A stretch of 64,000 bases of DNA from Aestuariirhabdus haliotis (GCF_023509475.1 NZ_JAKSDZ010000001.1:1-64000); one strand, 5' to 3'. Numbered from the stretch's first letter, positions 46,329 through 55,523 are shown. Notes: generated by a model not told the origin, from the sequence alone. Program-made: numbers and translations.

Positions 46329-46357
46329 CACCGCACAAGCCTGACCATCGAAAACAT

Positions 46358-46399
46358 GATGGCCCATTGCGACACTTGGTAATCACAATGGGCCATCAG
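46358..46399 (+). terminator. Stem-loop after TRAP pair
   Basis: Perfect 13-bp inverted repeat TGATGGCCCATTG/CAATGGGCCATCA with a 16-base loop, 30 bases beyond the stop. No T-tract; it may stop transcription or stabilise the mRNA end. Confidence 0.5.
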
Positions 46400-46512
46400 G
46401 ACTCTTCCACGAATATCTTCCTCACTGAACGCCTGCAGCGTATCGTTGCTATTAAGCTCACCGAAAGATTACCGCTACCACCCTCTTCGTTCGATGCCTG
46501 TAATGCTCCGAG

Positions 46513-47103
46513 CTACAGCGGCATCAATAATAACTGTAGCGCCACCAGAATGAGCGCGCCTCCCATCACCCTATTCAGCAGACGAATGTTCTTCTCCTTG
46601 CCGACCACCCCGGTCAACCTGTCACCGAGCAACGCCCAGCTGCCGATGGAAAGGTAGCAGATAACAAAATAGATCATCACGAACATCGCCAACAATTCGT
46701 AAGATTGACTCAGATTAAACGCCGAGACACCTGCCAGGCAGGCGGCCCAGGCTTTGGGGTTTAACCATTGCAGACCGGCCCCCTGAAGAAAGGTTGGTAG
46801 CTTCCCATGCGCCGCCGAAATCGCTCCACTGGAGGTCATGATGCCGTAACCCATATACAGGATGAAGGCACAGCCAGCATAACTGAGAAGATGTAAAAAC
46901 CGGCCACTGAAACTGGCAATCAGATCAACACTGAGGCCAATTAACAGCAGTAAAAGCGTGAAGCCCACCGTGGCACCAGAAACAAAGGGCAGGGCTTTTC
47001 GAAAACCATAATTGACACCGGTAGAGAGCGTGATGATGTTCACCGGACCGGGTGAAATCGACATGGACAGCGAAAACAGTGACATGGAAATAAGTAGGGA
47101 CAT
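46513..47103 (-). CDS. LysE-family amino-acid exporter
   Basis: A 196-residue membrane protein with about six segments and the LysE/RhtB start SMSISPGPVNIITLSTGVNY. It exports amino acids or derivatives. It is divergent from a LysR-type regulator, the usual arrangement (as with lysE and lysG), so that protein probably controls it. The 211-base gap between them is AT-rich. Confidence 0.9.
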   Translation of the reverse strand: MSLLISMSLFSLSMSISPGPVNIITLSTGVNYGFRKALPFVSGATVGFTLLLLLIGLSVDLIASFSGRFLHLLSYAGCAFILYMGYGIMTSSGAISAAHGKLPTFLQGAGLQWLNPKAWAACLAGVSAFNLSQSYELLAMFVMIYFVICYLSIGSWALLGDRLTGVVGKEKNIRLLNRVMGGALILVALQLLLMPL

Positions 47104-47314
47104 GATTCCTCCTGAATCTGAATTTCAGCCTAGCACCGCCCCTTAACACCTATTAGATGGTTTAATTTGATTTCATTGTTCTATTATTTGGTTTAATGGT
47201 TTTATTATTCATCGAGTAGCACGCTGCTTTGCATCCCCGCCCGCCAGCGCAACAAACACCCCAGTAAACAGCTCCACTCTCTATTTTTAACCTCTTTTAG
47301 GAACCTGAATAAGC

Positions 47315-48208
47315 ATGATCGACGATCTTCGCGCCATTGCCATCTTCGCAGAGACGATAAAACTGGGCTCCTTTCGCCGCGCAGCGCAATCCCTGGGCCT
47401 TTCACCCTCGGTGGTGAGTTATCACATTACCCAGCTGGAACAACGTATCGGTACTGCCTTGATCTACCGTTCCACACGCCGTCTGTCGCTCTCCCATGAA
47501 GGGGAAATTCTCTATCGCCACGCCAGCAAAATGTTGAGCGCCATTGAGAGCGGTATTAGCGAAGTGGCCAGTGGTGTTGAGGACCCCACAGGGCGCCTGA
47601 AAATCACCCTGCCCTCGGCGTTGGCGCGCGCCCCGGTGAATCAGCAACTCGCCAGATTCAGTCAACGATTTCCCAGAGTGGAGCTCGACATTCTCTACAC
47701 CGACCACCGCATCGACCTGATCGCCGATGGCTTCGACCTGGCCATTCGTGCCGGCGCCATGCCCGATAGCGCCTTACGCTCGAAACGCATAGGATCGGTG
47801 GAACGGATATTGGTGTGTTCACCCGATCACATTGGTGAACGAGCCCTACCCACCGAACCCAGTGAGCTGGGTGACTGGAACTGGATCAAACTGGCGATGC
47901 TGCCCAACTATCGTCGCTTGCAGCATGCCAATGGGGCTTCGGTCGAAGTCTCCTTTACCAGCAACCTGATCGTCAACAGCGTCGAAGCTATGACGCAGCT
48001 GTGCCTCAGCGGGGCGGGAGTAGCAACGCCTCCGAATTATCTGGTCAAGGCTGCTTTGGCACGGGGTGAGCTGATTGAATTACTACCTCACTGGCATGTG
48101 GAAACCATGCCGGTTTTCGCCTGCTGGCCGGGCAACGTGTCGGATACCAGCCTGACCCGCCAGCTGGTCAATCATTTGGCTCAGCTGAACGCTTCGGTAA
48201 CCGACTAG
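47315..48208 (+). CDS. LysR-family regulator
   Basis: A 297-residue protein: N-terminal winged helix-turn-helix (IAIFAETIKLGSFRRAAQSL followed by GLSPSVVSYHITQLEQRIGT) and the substrate-binding effector domain. The N-terminal and effector patterns (LYTDHRIDLIADGFDLAIRA) place it with the CrgA-like sub-branch. It probably regulates the divergent LysE exporter. Its end overlaps the end of the convergent cytochrome gene by 4 bases. Confidence 0.92.
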   Translation: MIDDLRAIAIFAETIKLGSFRRAAQSLGLSPSVVSYHITQLEQRIGTALIYRSTRRLSLSHEGEILYRHASKMLSAIESGISEVASGVEDPTGRLKITLPSALARAPVNQQLARFSQRFPRVELDILYTDHRIDLIADGFDLAIRAGAMPDSALRSKRIGSVERILVCSPDHIGERALPTEPSELGDWNWIKLAMLPNYRRLQHANGASVEVSFTSNLIVNSVEAMTQLCLSGAGVATPPNYLVKAALARGELIELLPHWHVETMPVFACWPGNVSDTSLTRQLVNHLAQLNASVTD

Positions 48209-48681
48209 CGAGCACGGTAGCTGTAATGGCAAACCACGCAACTGGTTGTCACTTTTTGCAGCGCTTTATAGGCGCCGGACAGATCCCCCTGCTTGGATAT
48301 CAACGCAAATTCCGACGCGGACTGATGCATGGACCAGCTCAGGTTACGCATTTCCAAGGGCATAAAACGACCCGGGCCCATTCCCCTGACACGATGCTTG
48401 CCCATCGAGCTGCGTCCCAAACGCATCTCCATCAGTTCGGCAGCGGCATCCAGATTATTGTCGCCCATATAGCCGAGCACTTCGTTGATAACCGCCAGAT
48501 GATCGAGCATATCCTTGCGCATCATCTCGCGAGCCTCTTCCGGCATGGTCACCAGCTGGCGGGGATCCGTACTGTTTGCTGTTTCGACCGTATCCTGAGG
48601 CAGAGCTTGCCCTGGTACCACCTCGGCAACCCCCAGTTGAGCCACCAATAGACACGCCACAGCGCATAATCTCCAGCACAT
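48205..48681 (-). CDS. Cytochrome c'-like periplasmic protein
   Basis: About 158 aa with a signal peptide (LCAVACLLVAQLGVAE). There is one haem-binding CxxCH close to the C-terminus (CVVCH, C148-H152), preceded by four helices, the cytochrome c' arrangement. It could bind NO or act in electron transfer; the distal ligand cannot be judged. The start is fixed at 48681 by a strong aaggagg; an open frame to 48726 has no such site. Monocistronic. Confidence 0.8.
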   Translation of the reverse strand: MCWRLCAVACLLVAQLGVAEVVPGQALPQDTVETANSTDPRQLVTMPEEAREMMRKDMLDHLAVINEVLGYMGDNNLDAAAELMEMRLGRSSMGKHRVRGMGPGRFMPLEMRNLSWSMHQSASEFALISKQGDLSGAYKALQKVTTSCVVCHYSYRAR

Positions 48682-48871
48682 ACAAACCTCCTTGCAAGCA
48701 GTGCACAGTGGATTCGTTGCCATCATAAAACAATTATCAGCCCTTAAACCTGGCCCAGGTTCCCTTTTGGCTTGCCAAATTAGCCTACTCCCAAATAAGG
48801 CCAGTTTCCTTGTTCTCCAACAATAGAGTTAAGAGCTTAGCTGTGCCGCCTTTCCTGCTGTAGGGAAAGGA

Positions 48872-49615
48872 CTAATCGCTCTCTCGCTGCTGTCGCCTTC
48901 TGCGCGCAAGCATATTCAACCCTTCGACCAACGCCGAAAAACTCATCGCCGCGTAGATATATCCCTTGGGCACATGAACGCCAAAGCCTTCGGCAATCAG
49001 AGTGGTACCAATCAACAACAAAAACCCCAGCGCCAGCATAATAATCGTGGGGTTACGGTTGATAAAATGGGCCAGCGGATCCGCCGCCAGCAGCATCACG
49101 GTGACAGCAACCACTACGGCTATTACCATCACTGGCAAGTGCGGCGTCATGCCCACTGCCGTTACAATACTATCGATGGAAAACACCAGATCGAGTACCA
49201 GTATCTGGCCAATAACTGCAGCATAGCTCGAGGTGGTGGCGAGGCTGCCACCCGCTTCCAGATCCGGGTCCGGATCGACGTTGTGATGGATTTCTCGTGT
49301 CGCTTTCCAGACCAGAAACAGGCCGCCCGCAATCAGAATCAGATCACGCCAGGAAAAGCTATGGTCGAACAACCAGAGCACCGGTTCGACCAGCTGAACG
49401 ATAAACGCAATCGTGCCGAGCAAACCCAGGCGCAGGATTAACGCCAGGCTGATACCAATGCGTCGCGCCCGCACTGCTTGTTCCGGCGGTAGCTTATTCG
49501 TCACCAGAGAGATAAATACCAGGTTATCGATACCCAGTACGACTTCCATTGCAATCAGGGTAATCAGCGCTACCCAGATAGCCGGATCAGTGGCCAGAGA
49601 GATCAGGTAATCCAT
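48872..49615 (-). CDS. TerC-family membrane protein
   Basis: A 247-residue protein with about seven membrane segments and the TerC marks [20 protein letters not shown] and [20 protein letters not shown] (acidic residues within the membrane). Members are linked to metal-ion (Mn2+) efflux in protein secretion and to tellurite resistance. Ribosome site aaggag. Alone on its strand. Confidence 0.92.
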   Translation of the reverse strand: MDYLISLATDPAIWVALITLIAMEVVLGIDNLVFISLVTNKLPPEQAVRARRIGISLALILRLGLLGTIAFIVQLVEPVLWLFDHSFSWRDLILIAGGLFLVWKATREIHHNVDPDPDLEAGGSLATTSSYAAVIGQILVLDLVFSIDSIVTAVGMTPHLPVMVIAVVVAVTVMLLAADPLAHFINRNPTIIMLALGFLLLIGTTLIAEGFGVHVPKGYIYAAMSFSALVEGLNMLARRRRQQRESD

Positions 49616-49745
49616 TGTTCTACTCCTTGTAGACTAAAACTACTCAGGACGATTCCATCTATGAACATCTACTGATGCACCCTCAGAGGCCATCGAACAT
49701 TGTCATAATAGGTGAACAAGCCATTACCAGGCTGATTGATAGTAC

Positions 49746-50510
49746 CTAACGCTCCCCGCAGTTATTCGCTGCGCTGATATTAACTGCATCTGGATGTTCA
49801 AATCGTCCAGCCTGCAAAAAGCTGACAACTTCATTGATCACTACATTATTTTTCATCATAAAGGGATGAGTCGTTGGCAGGGCTACAAAACTGCACATCC
49901 CCTTAACCTTGGTGTTTGCAACAGAAACTTTGCCATCGTCGGGATTAGGAAGAAACAACGACAGAAAGAGATTCATTGATTGCGTTCCCGCGATTACCGC
50001 CAATTCAAAGTTAACCGGACCCAGCTGCCTGGGCATACCGTCTGCATCAGTCCCCAGCTGCATACCAGACGGGCCATTGACAAACTCGAACCCGGGCAAG
50101 GCTCTGAGGTGATCGACCACCTGACTGCCTTGATTGGGCGGCCCCAGCATAACCACCCGGCCTAGCCCATTCGTGCTGTTATGCGAATAATAATAGCGGA
50201 CCAATAGACCACCCAAAGAGTGGGTGACAAAATGAACGGGGAACGCCTGCTGCATCTGGCACGACGACAAGGCTTGCTCGATCGCCAACGTTGATAACTG
50301 TTCGATTGGCATTTCGCGTGAAGGATAATCGACATTGACCACATCGTAGTTAGTGCTCGTCAGGCGCTCTTCCAGAGCCTCCATTGAAGTCGATGAACGA
50401 GCCAGTCCATGCAGCAAAACAACGCATTCTTTCGCATAAGCGTCCGCTGACAGCAGCAAAAAGACAACCAGGAAATGTCCGCAAAAACGCCTGACGAATG
50501 CAGCGATCAT
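49746..50510 (-). CDS. Secreted alpha/beta-hydrolase (lipase/esterase)
   Basis: A 254-residue protein with a signal peptide (FLVVFLLLSADAYA). The nucleophile elbow is VTHSLGGLLVRYY, and the oxyanion region is VVLLHGLARSSTS near the N-terminus. The fold resembles triacylglycerol lipases/PGAP1-like hydrolases. Acts on an ester in the periplasm or outside. The membrane-protein gene upstream ends 17 bases before, so they may be co-transcribed. Confidence 0.85.
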   Translation of the reverse strand: MIAAFVRRFCGHFLVVFLLLSADAYAKECVVLLHGLARSSTSMEALEERLTSTNYDVVNVDYPSREMPIEQLSTLAIEQALSSCQMQQAFPVHFVTHSLGGLLVRYYYSHNSTNGLGRVVMLGPPNQGSQVVDHLRALPGFEFVNGPSGMQLGTDADGMPRQLGPVNFELAVIAGTQSMNLFLSLFLPNPDDGKVSVANTKVKGMCSFVALPTTHPFMMKNNVVINEVVSFLQAGRFEHPDAVNISAANNCGER

Positions 50511-50527
50511 TCAGAAAATATCCAATA

Positions 50528-51172
50528 TCAATATTCTGCTTTCCAAACAGGAATCCGCAGCAGTTCGGCAATTTCGATGGCAGATTTTTCCACCTCGTTA
50601 CCCTTACCGTGATCCATAATATTGATCCGCTCGCCATTTCTTAAGACCAGATTCATCTCATAGCTAAAGTACGTGCTGGTTCCTCCGTTTTTTGATCTGG
50701 AACGCACCCTTTCACTGATTAGCTGTAGCGCATGTATTTCCCGTGTTCGACCCTGAACATCTTCGGGCAACGCTTTCATTTTGTCGTAGGCTTTACCTCG
50801 ATAGTACACCCCCTGATCTTTATCGATGGTAAATTTTTTCCCACTTAATAAAAGATAATAGCCGGCACCACCAAACATCACGCCCCACACCAGCAGGAAA
50901 ACAGCACCGAAGTATTCTCCATCAAAGAGGAAAAAAGGTACTCCAAGCACAACGGCCAGAGTGCCGGGTATAGCGAAAATAAGCGAGAACAGTATGGCGC
51001 CGATAGAGCGTTCGATAACAACCCGCTTGCCTTCAACCGTCATCTTCTGAGTCTTGAAATTGGATCCACCCGACTTGGCCGGATTCCAACTGATTTTTTG
51101 TGCTAGCGGGTCATCTGTGTCTGCAAGCTTCACTTCCACCTTATTGACATTAATGGTTTGAATCTCGCTCAT
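50528..51172 (-). CDS. Membrane protein of unknown function
   Basis: A 214-residue protein. Two adjacent hydrophobic segments (about residues 58-105) are flanked by a soluble N-terminus and a C-terminal domain with the regular strand pattern FTIDKDQGVYYRGKAYDK and MNLVLRNGERINIMDHGKGN. It resembles the many bacterial proteins with a central membrane hairpin and a PH-like tail, but I cannot name a family. Ribosome site aaggac. Confidence 0.65.
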   Translation of the reverse strand: MSEIQTINVNKVEVKLADTDDPLAQKISWNPAKSGGSNFKTQKMTVEGKRVVIERSIGAILFSLIFAIPGTLAVVLGVPFFLFDGEYFGAVFLLVWGVMFGGAGYYLLLSGKKFTIDKDQGVYYRGKAYDKMKALPEDVQGRTREIHALQLISERVRSRSKNGGTSTYFSYEMNLVLRNGERINIMDHGKGNEVEKSAIEIAELLRIPVWKAEY

Positions 51173-51301
51173 ATCAAAGTCCTTTTATTGGCAGCTCATT
51201 ACGTAATCTGGACGCTAACAATAACAAATTGCTCTCGCCTTCGCAGTCAGTCCGTAACCGCCACGCAATAGAATCACCAGAATGTGACCCTCAACACATC
51301 C

Positions 51302-51667
51302 TTATTTTGTACTTTTTACCCAACCAATACTCATCACATACCGACGGCCTTTAACTACCTTACTCACGGCATGTTCTGAACTATCAGATCGAAAGAACTT
51401 TACTCTGTTACTTTCATAAATTGGATTAGCACAAATAAATTTTCCACCGCTTTTCGCCGACCACAGCACAATATTCAACCGATAGTGTTCACCGTTCTTA
51501 ACCTTATCAACGTGCAGAGGTATTTCATCACCTTCAGAAAACCTCAGGATGTAAACATCAAATGGATTTGGCCAGCGACCACTGGCTATGAGCATTTTTT
51601 CATAGCCAGTATTCTGACGGCCTTTATCCCATGTAAAGAATTTTGAATAAATGCTTTTTTGATTCAC
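51302..51667 (-). CDS. Small 2OG-Fe(II) oxygenase-like protein
   Basis: A 121-residue protein that keeps the whole active-site pattern of 2-oxoglutarate/Fe(II) dioxygenases: HxD in EIPLHVDKVKNGEHYRLNIV, the distal His in SDSSEHAVSKV, and the oxoglutarate-binding Arg in GRRYVMSIGW. It is short, essentially the core beta-helix alone. The start is GTG at 51667; no ATG is available upstream before a stop. AT-rich. It may belong to the cassette array to its right, although its flanking attC-like ends are poor. Confidence 0.7.
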   Translation of the reverse strand: MNQKSIYSKFFTWDKGRQNTGYEKMLIASGRWPNPFDVYILRFSEGDEIPLHVDKVKNGEHYRLNIVLWSAKSGGKFICANPIYESNRVKFFRSDSSEHAVSKVVKGRRYVMSIGWVKSTK

Positions 51668-51793
51668 TTCAAGATTTAACTCTTAAGGTAAATAATACGA
51701 TGTGTTAGGCGAATTCATAACAAGGGATCAAAGAATTCAAAGTAAATGTATCCATTTCAGTCCACGTATCATGCAAACAGTCGCAACAATTAT

Positions 51794-52702
51794 TTAGCTC
51801 GGCACTGTATCAAACATTATTTTTAACCACCTCAGATCTTCAGGGCCTAACTTTGCTTTTTTATGCTGAGATGAATCTTCGTATACTTCTTTGTATACAT
51901 GACAGATTGCAACTTCCGTAAGCTCTCGCCATCGCTCATGTGTTATTTCTGGAATACTACCATTCGCGAGATTAGGATCAGTTAAAGGATCATGCTCACT
52001 TTCACTTGTTCTTAATGAAAACTCCAATTCTTGAAGAATTGGGTTTACCACACGCAAAGTATCTGAATCTTCAAACTGCTTAGCAACACCCTCTTCAGCT
52101 TTACGCACGTCTTTTTCTAGCTGAATTTTGCTTAACTTTTCCCCGGCTGGCCTCACCCCATATTTATTGACAAAACTAGCTGCACCAGGAAGTAGAGCTT
52201 TGACTGCAATGCCAGCACCTATAAGTGGATTAAATATTGCTGTAACGCCACCAACCAGCAGCATTCCATAGGTCAGTTTTTTGTCTAAAGCATCAATGTC
52301 GTTAGCAAGCGATTCAAGCGTGTTCGGATTTTCTTTGTGTTTATCGTGAATATCTTCATTTACACTCTTAAGCATATAACTTTTTAATGCCAGCTCAGCA
52401 TGTTCATTTGCGAAATGAAATATTCTCCTTTTAGGTAGATCATTTATCTCAGGAACGCCTGTAGGAAGACATCTTGTTGTATGCAAAGCAAACTTATAGT
52501 CAGATAATTCGTATGGAATAACGAAATAGTGCTTTTCATCATATTCTTCGATTGAATATTTTTCAGAGGTCTCTAAAGATATAAAAATTGGTAGACCATC
52601 AACCATTTTTTTAATCGTAGAAATATTAGATGTTATTCCTTCTACCGCTTTATCCATAAGTGGACTTACAGTATTAATTCCTTTTTGTATATATCGCTTC
52701 AT
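51794..52702 (-). CDS. Unknown AT-rich protein with short hydrophobic stretch
   Basis: A 302-residue protein I do not recognise. It has a helical, charged N-terminus, a central glycine/alanine-rich hydrophobic stretch (YGMLLVGGVTAIFNPLIGAG, about 145-165) and a helical C-terminus. Base composition is much more AT-rich than genes on either side of the region, a sign of transfer. Function unknown; a membrane-associated role in defence or stress is possible but nothing shows it. Confidence 0.6.
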   Translation of the reverse strand: MKRYIQKGINTVSPLMDKAVEGITSNISTIKKMVDGLPIFISLETSEKYSIEEYDEKHYFVIPYELSDYKFALHTTRCLPTGVPEINDLPKRRIFHFANEHAELALKSYMLKSVNEDIHDKHKENPNTLESLANDIDALDKKLTYGMLLVGGVTAIFNPLIGAGIAVKALLPGAASFVNKYGVRPAGEKLSKIQLEKDVRKAEEGVAKQFEDSDTLRVVNPILQELEFSLRTSESEHDPLTDPNLANGSIPEITHERWRELTEVAICHVYKEVYEDSSQHKKAKLGPEDLRWLKIMFDTVPS

Positions 52703-52948
52703 TTATCAACTTTGATCGAAATAATATGGGATTAAAACTTAGACCATCTGTGCATCGACTGCATACAGACCTTCTTCTACAAATATTTTTTCCTCCGATT
52801 TATATGACCATCCAGGTCCCTTTCCTTATATTTTTTTACATGAAAGATTAAGAGAGAAAACCACAACCAATTGATGCTTTCAGATCTGTATATAATCTTC
52901 TATTTACACGCACAATCTGTGTCTACTTTTCGTGGCTAACACAGCTAT
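52703..52948. other. AT-rich gap between cassette-like genes
   Basis: No gene seen. It separates the 302-aa gene from the attC-like site at 52949-53025 and contains the leader of that gene. A stray ggctaac occurs at about 52934. Confidence 0.5.
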
Positions 52949-53025
52949 CTAACGCCGCGATTAGAGACGCGCGCCCTGTGAAGGCCACTTTTTTTTTGGC
53001 CGTACGTACTAGATTACCTTGTTAG
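52949..53025 (-). other. attC-like site, degenerate
   Basis: The minus strand begins ACTAACAAG and ends CGGCGTTAGA, the outer core-site signature of integron attC sites. The inner arms pair less well than in the other sites. The start lies within the last codons of the 153-aa gene. Confidence 0.55.
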
Positions 53026-53470
53026 TTTTCTTTTTTAGACGAGCATCGAAGTCAATCAATCTAGCCATTTCGAATAAAATATACCCTATTGGAAAAATCT
53101 TTAATAAAGGAAAGAATAAGAACTTAATCTCAGCTTTCACTGGACCGCCAAAGAACATTAGGATCAGTAGCAGCGGGAATAATACATAATAGCCATATAC
53201 GAGCCAGCGCCCAGAATTTTGTATATATAGCGCATGTTTAGTTTTAGCTCTCATGGTTATATCCACACTATTTTTCCATACAGACAGAAACCTGATTGAA
53301 AGCATGTATGCCATAAGAGCTCCCAAGCCTATTGAAAATACAATGTTTAAGAGAGTTCCAAGCTTGAAGAGTGATACAGGGCTAAAAAAATAGCGCCAGC
53401 CCGACATGGTACTAAGCAATGCGCCGATTATTAACAATGCTGTTGATATTAAATATATTTTCTTGTTCAT
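53009..53470 (-). CDS. Cassette membrane protein, unknown
   Basis: A 153-residue protein with about four hydrophobic segments (LISTALLIIGALLSTMSG, TLLNIVFSIGLGALMAYM, VYGYYVLFPLLLILMFFGG, FPLLKIFPIGYILFEMA) and basic ends. No family recognised. AT-rich, bounded by attC-like sites at 52949-53025 and 53507-53602, so it looks like a gene cassette. The stop codon lies just inside the downstream site. Confidence 0.65.
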   Translation of the reverse strand: MNKKIYLISTALLIIGALLSTMSGWRYFFSPVSLFKLGTLLNIVFSIGLGALMAYMLSIRFLSVWKNSVDITMRAKTKHALYIQNSGRWLVYGYYVLFPLLLILMFFGGPVKAEIKFLFFPLLKIFPIGYILFEMARLIDFDARLKKKTNKVI

Positions 53471-53506
53471 AATTACATCCGTGTAGTTATTGGTGGCTGG
53501 GGTAAA

Positions 53507-53602
53507 CTAACGTCGCAGCCACGGGCAATGGCCAGCGGCTTGTCGCGTTGTGACCTTTGTCCCCGAGGAGCGTAGCGACGAGTTAGTGAGCTGCATTGTT
53601 AT
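53507..53602 (-). other. attC site
   Basis: The ends pair as TAACaatGCAGC/GCTGCgacGTTAG on the minus strand, separated by imperfectly palindromic sequence, about 96 bases in all. This is the normal orientation for the minus-strand cassette gene just upstream (stop at 53610). Confidence 0.75.
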
Positions 53603-53609
53603 AACTTTT

Positions 53610-53966
53610 CTAGAACAATGAAACATTAATAGTTGGTTTAACGTACACACGAACACCGTAAGGGATAGGTGATTCACCATCATATCTGGAGCCGAAACAC
53701 TTGGCTGGGGCGAACTCCAGATACTCTCCCGCCGGGTCATTCTTCCACCTAACCCCCGAGCAATCTAAGAGCTGCATTGAGAACATGGGACTCTCAGACT
53801 CTGCATTAAACAGTTCGAATCGAACATCACCATCATACTGATAAATGGATATGCGCAATTCGACTCCATTTTTCTCAACCGAATAGACATGCCAAATACC
53901 GTCAGGCTCTACCTCAGGTACGACTTCCAAAACGGCCAAAACATCAGTTTCATCCCAAACTAGCAC
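53610..53966 (-). CDS. Cassette protein, unknown
   Basis: A 118-residue soluble protein, GTG start at 53966 with ggagc before it, 19 bases after the end of the attC site at 53985-54091. The composition is acidic and beta-like (DGIWHVYSVEKNGVELRISI, GVRVYVKPTINVSLF), with no family recognised. Its stop is 8 bases from the next attC site, the compact form typical of gene cassettes. Confidence 0.6.
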   Translation of the reverse strand: MLVWDETDVLAVLEVVPEVEPDGIWHVYSVEKNGVELRISIYQYDGDVRFELFNAESESPMFSMQLLDCSGVRWKNDPAGEYLEFAPAKCFGSRYDGESPIPYGVRVYVKPTINVSLF

Positions 53967-53984
53967 TTCTGCTCCAGAGAGTTA

Positions 53985-54091
53985 TAACGCCTGCCATTAC
54001 GCGGCTGCTTTGTAGTTTATGGAATTATGGCAGTCTTTTTCGCTATAATTCAAGCGGCAAAAAAGTAGCTCGCTGTACATGGATTTGTTAG
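53985..54091 (-). other. attC site
   Basis: The minus strand runs from CTAACAAATCCAT to ATGGCAGGCGTTATAAC, about 107 bases, with TAAC/GTTA and CCAT/ATGG pairing at the ends. It follows the DUF6602-like gene by 5 bases. Confidence 0.65.
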
Positions 54092-54096
54092 AGCTT

Positions 54097-54906
54097 TTAT
54101 TCACCGCGCCTATATATATTTTCACCTGTATGCCTATTCAATTCATCCATATCTACTCGGCCTTTACCATACTTAAATACAGTGTGTTTTATAGTGAATA
54201 ACTTATCAAAATCTCCAGCAAATACTGCTTCTATTGTTCGTTTAGAATTTTCACCAGCTTTTAGTTCACATGCTTTCATGATTGAAAAAAGAAAGGTTGT
54301 TAACAATGCCTCTTTTACCTCAACACCATCATTACAGACAATATAGCTTGCACCGGAGGGCTTAATTAAGGGTTCGGGTGTTGCCTTCAATATGCATGAG
54401 TCAAGGATCGTTATCTCGCTAGGATACATTAACCAATCGTCCTCGATTTCTACGCTCTTATACCAAGTCGATACAGTTTCAGCATCCCTTACCTTGGAAT
54501 TAAAGCATAGCGATATGATATTGGTTCCTTTTGGATTAACTCTCCGGTAGTGAGCAGACTTTTTACATATATCATCGAATGAATTCTTGTTAAAATTGGT
54601 TTTTATCTCAATTGCACATACGACCGAATCAGGCGTTGCCACCACCAAGTCTTTGTCTTGAAATAGGTATGCAGACGGAATATTTTCGTCAATTATAAGG
54701 ATATCTATTTGCGGACTTGATCCACCAATTTCAGAATTGAAAACAAAACCAGTCTTTACAGAAAAACGCTTTGAAATAAAATTTTCAAGATAATTACTTA
54801 CTATATTTTCATGGAAAGTTCCCACTGAGGGGGCATGCTTTGTCAACTCTGAAAGGCGGCCTATTTTACTTATAAGTTCTTTAGCATAGTTCTGATATAT
54901 GATCAT
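54097..54906 (-). CDS. DUF6602-like protein, PD-(D/E)XK nuclease-like
   Basis: A 269-residue protein. Its pattern SSPQIDILIIDENIPSAYLF followed by SVVCAIEIKTNFNKNSFDDI matches the catalytic core of PD-(D/E)XK nucleases (Asp, then E-x-K), as in DUF6602 proteins. Such domains occur in restriction or defence settings, though many are of unknown role. It is carried as a cassette between attC sites at 53985 and 54928. AT-rich. Activity is inferred from residues only. Confidence 0.7.
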   Translation of the reverse strand: MIIYQNYAKELISKIGRLSELTKHAPSVGTFHENIVSNYLENFISKRFSVKTGFVFNSEIGGSSPQIDILIIDENIPSAYLFQDKDLVVATPDSVVCAIEIKTNFNKNSFDDICKKSAHYRRVNPKGTNIISLCFNSKVRDAETVSTWYKSVEIEDDWLMYPSEITILDSCILKATPEPLIKPSGASYIVCNDGVEVKEALLTTFLFSIMKACELKAGENSKRTIEAVFAGDFDKLFTIKHTVFKYGKGRVDMDELNRHTGENIYRRGE

Positions 54907-54927
54907 GTACCGATACTCTAGAGAGCT

Positions 54928-55010
54928 CTAACGCCGCGCTTACCGGCGAGCAAAAGCGCAGCTTTTGTGAGTCCAGGCAGCTTGCTGCCGATGGTAGAGC
55001 GCTTTGTTAG
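54928..55010 (-). other. attC site (clearest copy)
   Basis: The outer arms pair exactly as CTAACaaaGCGCT/AGCGCggcGTTAG on the minus strand over about 83 bases, with a further palindrome in the middle (cggcagc...gctgcc). It overlaps the stop codon of the 159-aa gene. A textbook attC layout. Confidence 0.85.
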
Positions 55011-55486
55011 TGTTTTTTAGAATATTTAGAAACCCAAACCTGAGATTCGTTAAATATACCCCGATTGATTTCTTCTACTGAACAATAGTCTTCATAATAC
55101 CATCCATACATTACGTGAATCCCAAGGTCGTCACCAACGTAATCTTTGGTTTTACTATAGTAATCGTAGCCATCTATTTCTTGCAGCATTTTTCTAAACT
55201 GACCACAAGGCTCTACACTTCCCGAAGCTATAAGTTTGACATGATGCTCTACGAGATATCTGACTGCTTCTTCTAGGCTAGGTAGATTTACTTCTCTTTC
55301 CTTTAAATATTTCTCAAAAAGCTCAGATATTCCGACCCAACTTTTGGGGTCGTAATCAAGAATTTCTAAGAATACATCCGACCATGCTCCCGCATCGAGC
55401 TTCGTGTTAACAAACTCGAGAATATCATCTGTATGCAATATACCAGCGGCATACCTATTTACTAAAATTTCTTCTTCGGCTTCCAT
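55007..55486 (-). CDS. Cassette protein, unknown
   Basis: A 159-residue acidic protein with no family I can name with confidence. It is rich in Asp/Glu and aromatic residues (GIHVMYGWYYEDYCSVEEIN). A core site TTGTTAG lies just upstream of its start (55499-55503 on the plus strand as ctaac), and its stop runs into the attC site at 54928-55010, so it is the first visible cassette of the array. Acidic, small, soluble proteins of this kind are often immunity or antitoxin-like, but nothing proves it here. Confidence 0.65.
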   Translation of the reverse strand: MEAEEEILVNRYAAGILHTDDILEFVNTKLDAGAWSDVFLEILDYDPKSWVGISELFEKYLKEREVNLPSLEEAVRYLVEHHVKLIASGSVEPCGQFRKMLQEIDGYDYYSKTKDYVGDDLGIHVMYGWYYEDYCSVEEINRGIFNESQVWVSKYSKKH

Positions 55487-55523
55487 ACTTGGTGAACACT
55501 AACAATTTATTCATAAGACCTCA

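Noticed and set aside
51677..51708. Possible attC between the 302-aa and 121-aa genes
   Set aside because: The GTTAG and AAC ends are only about 32 bases apart and inner arms do not pair, too short for a working attC.
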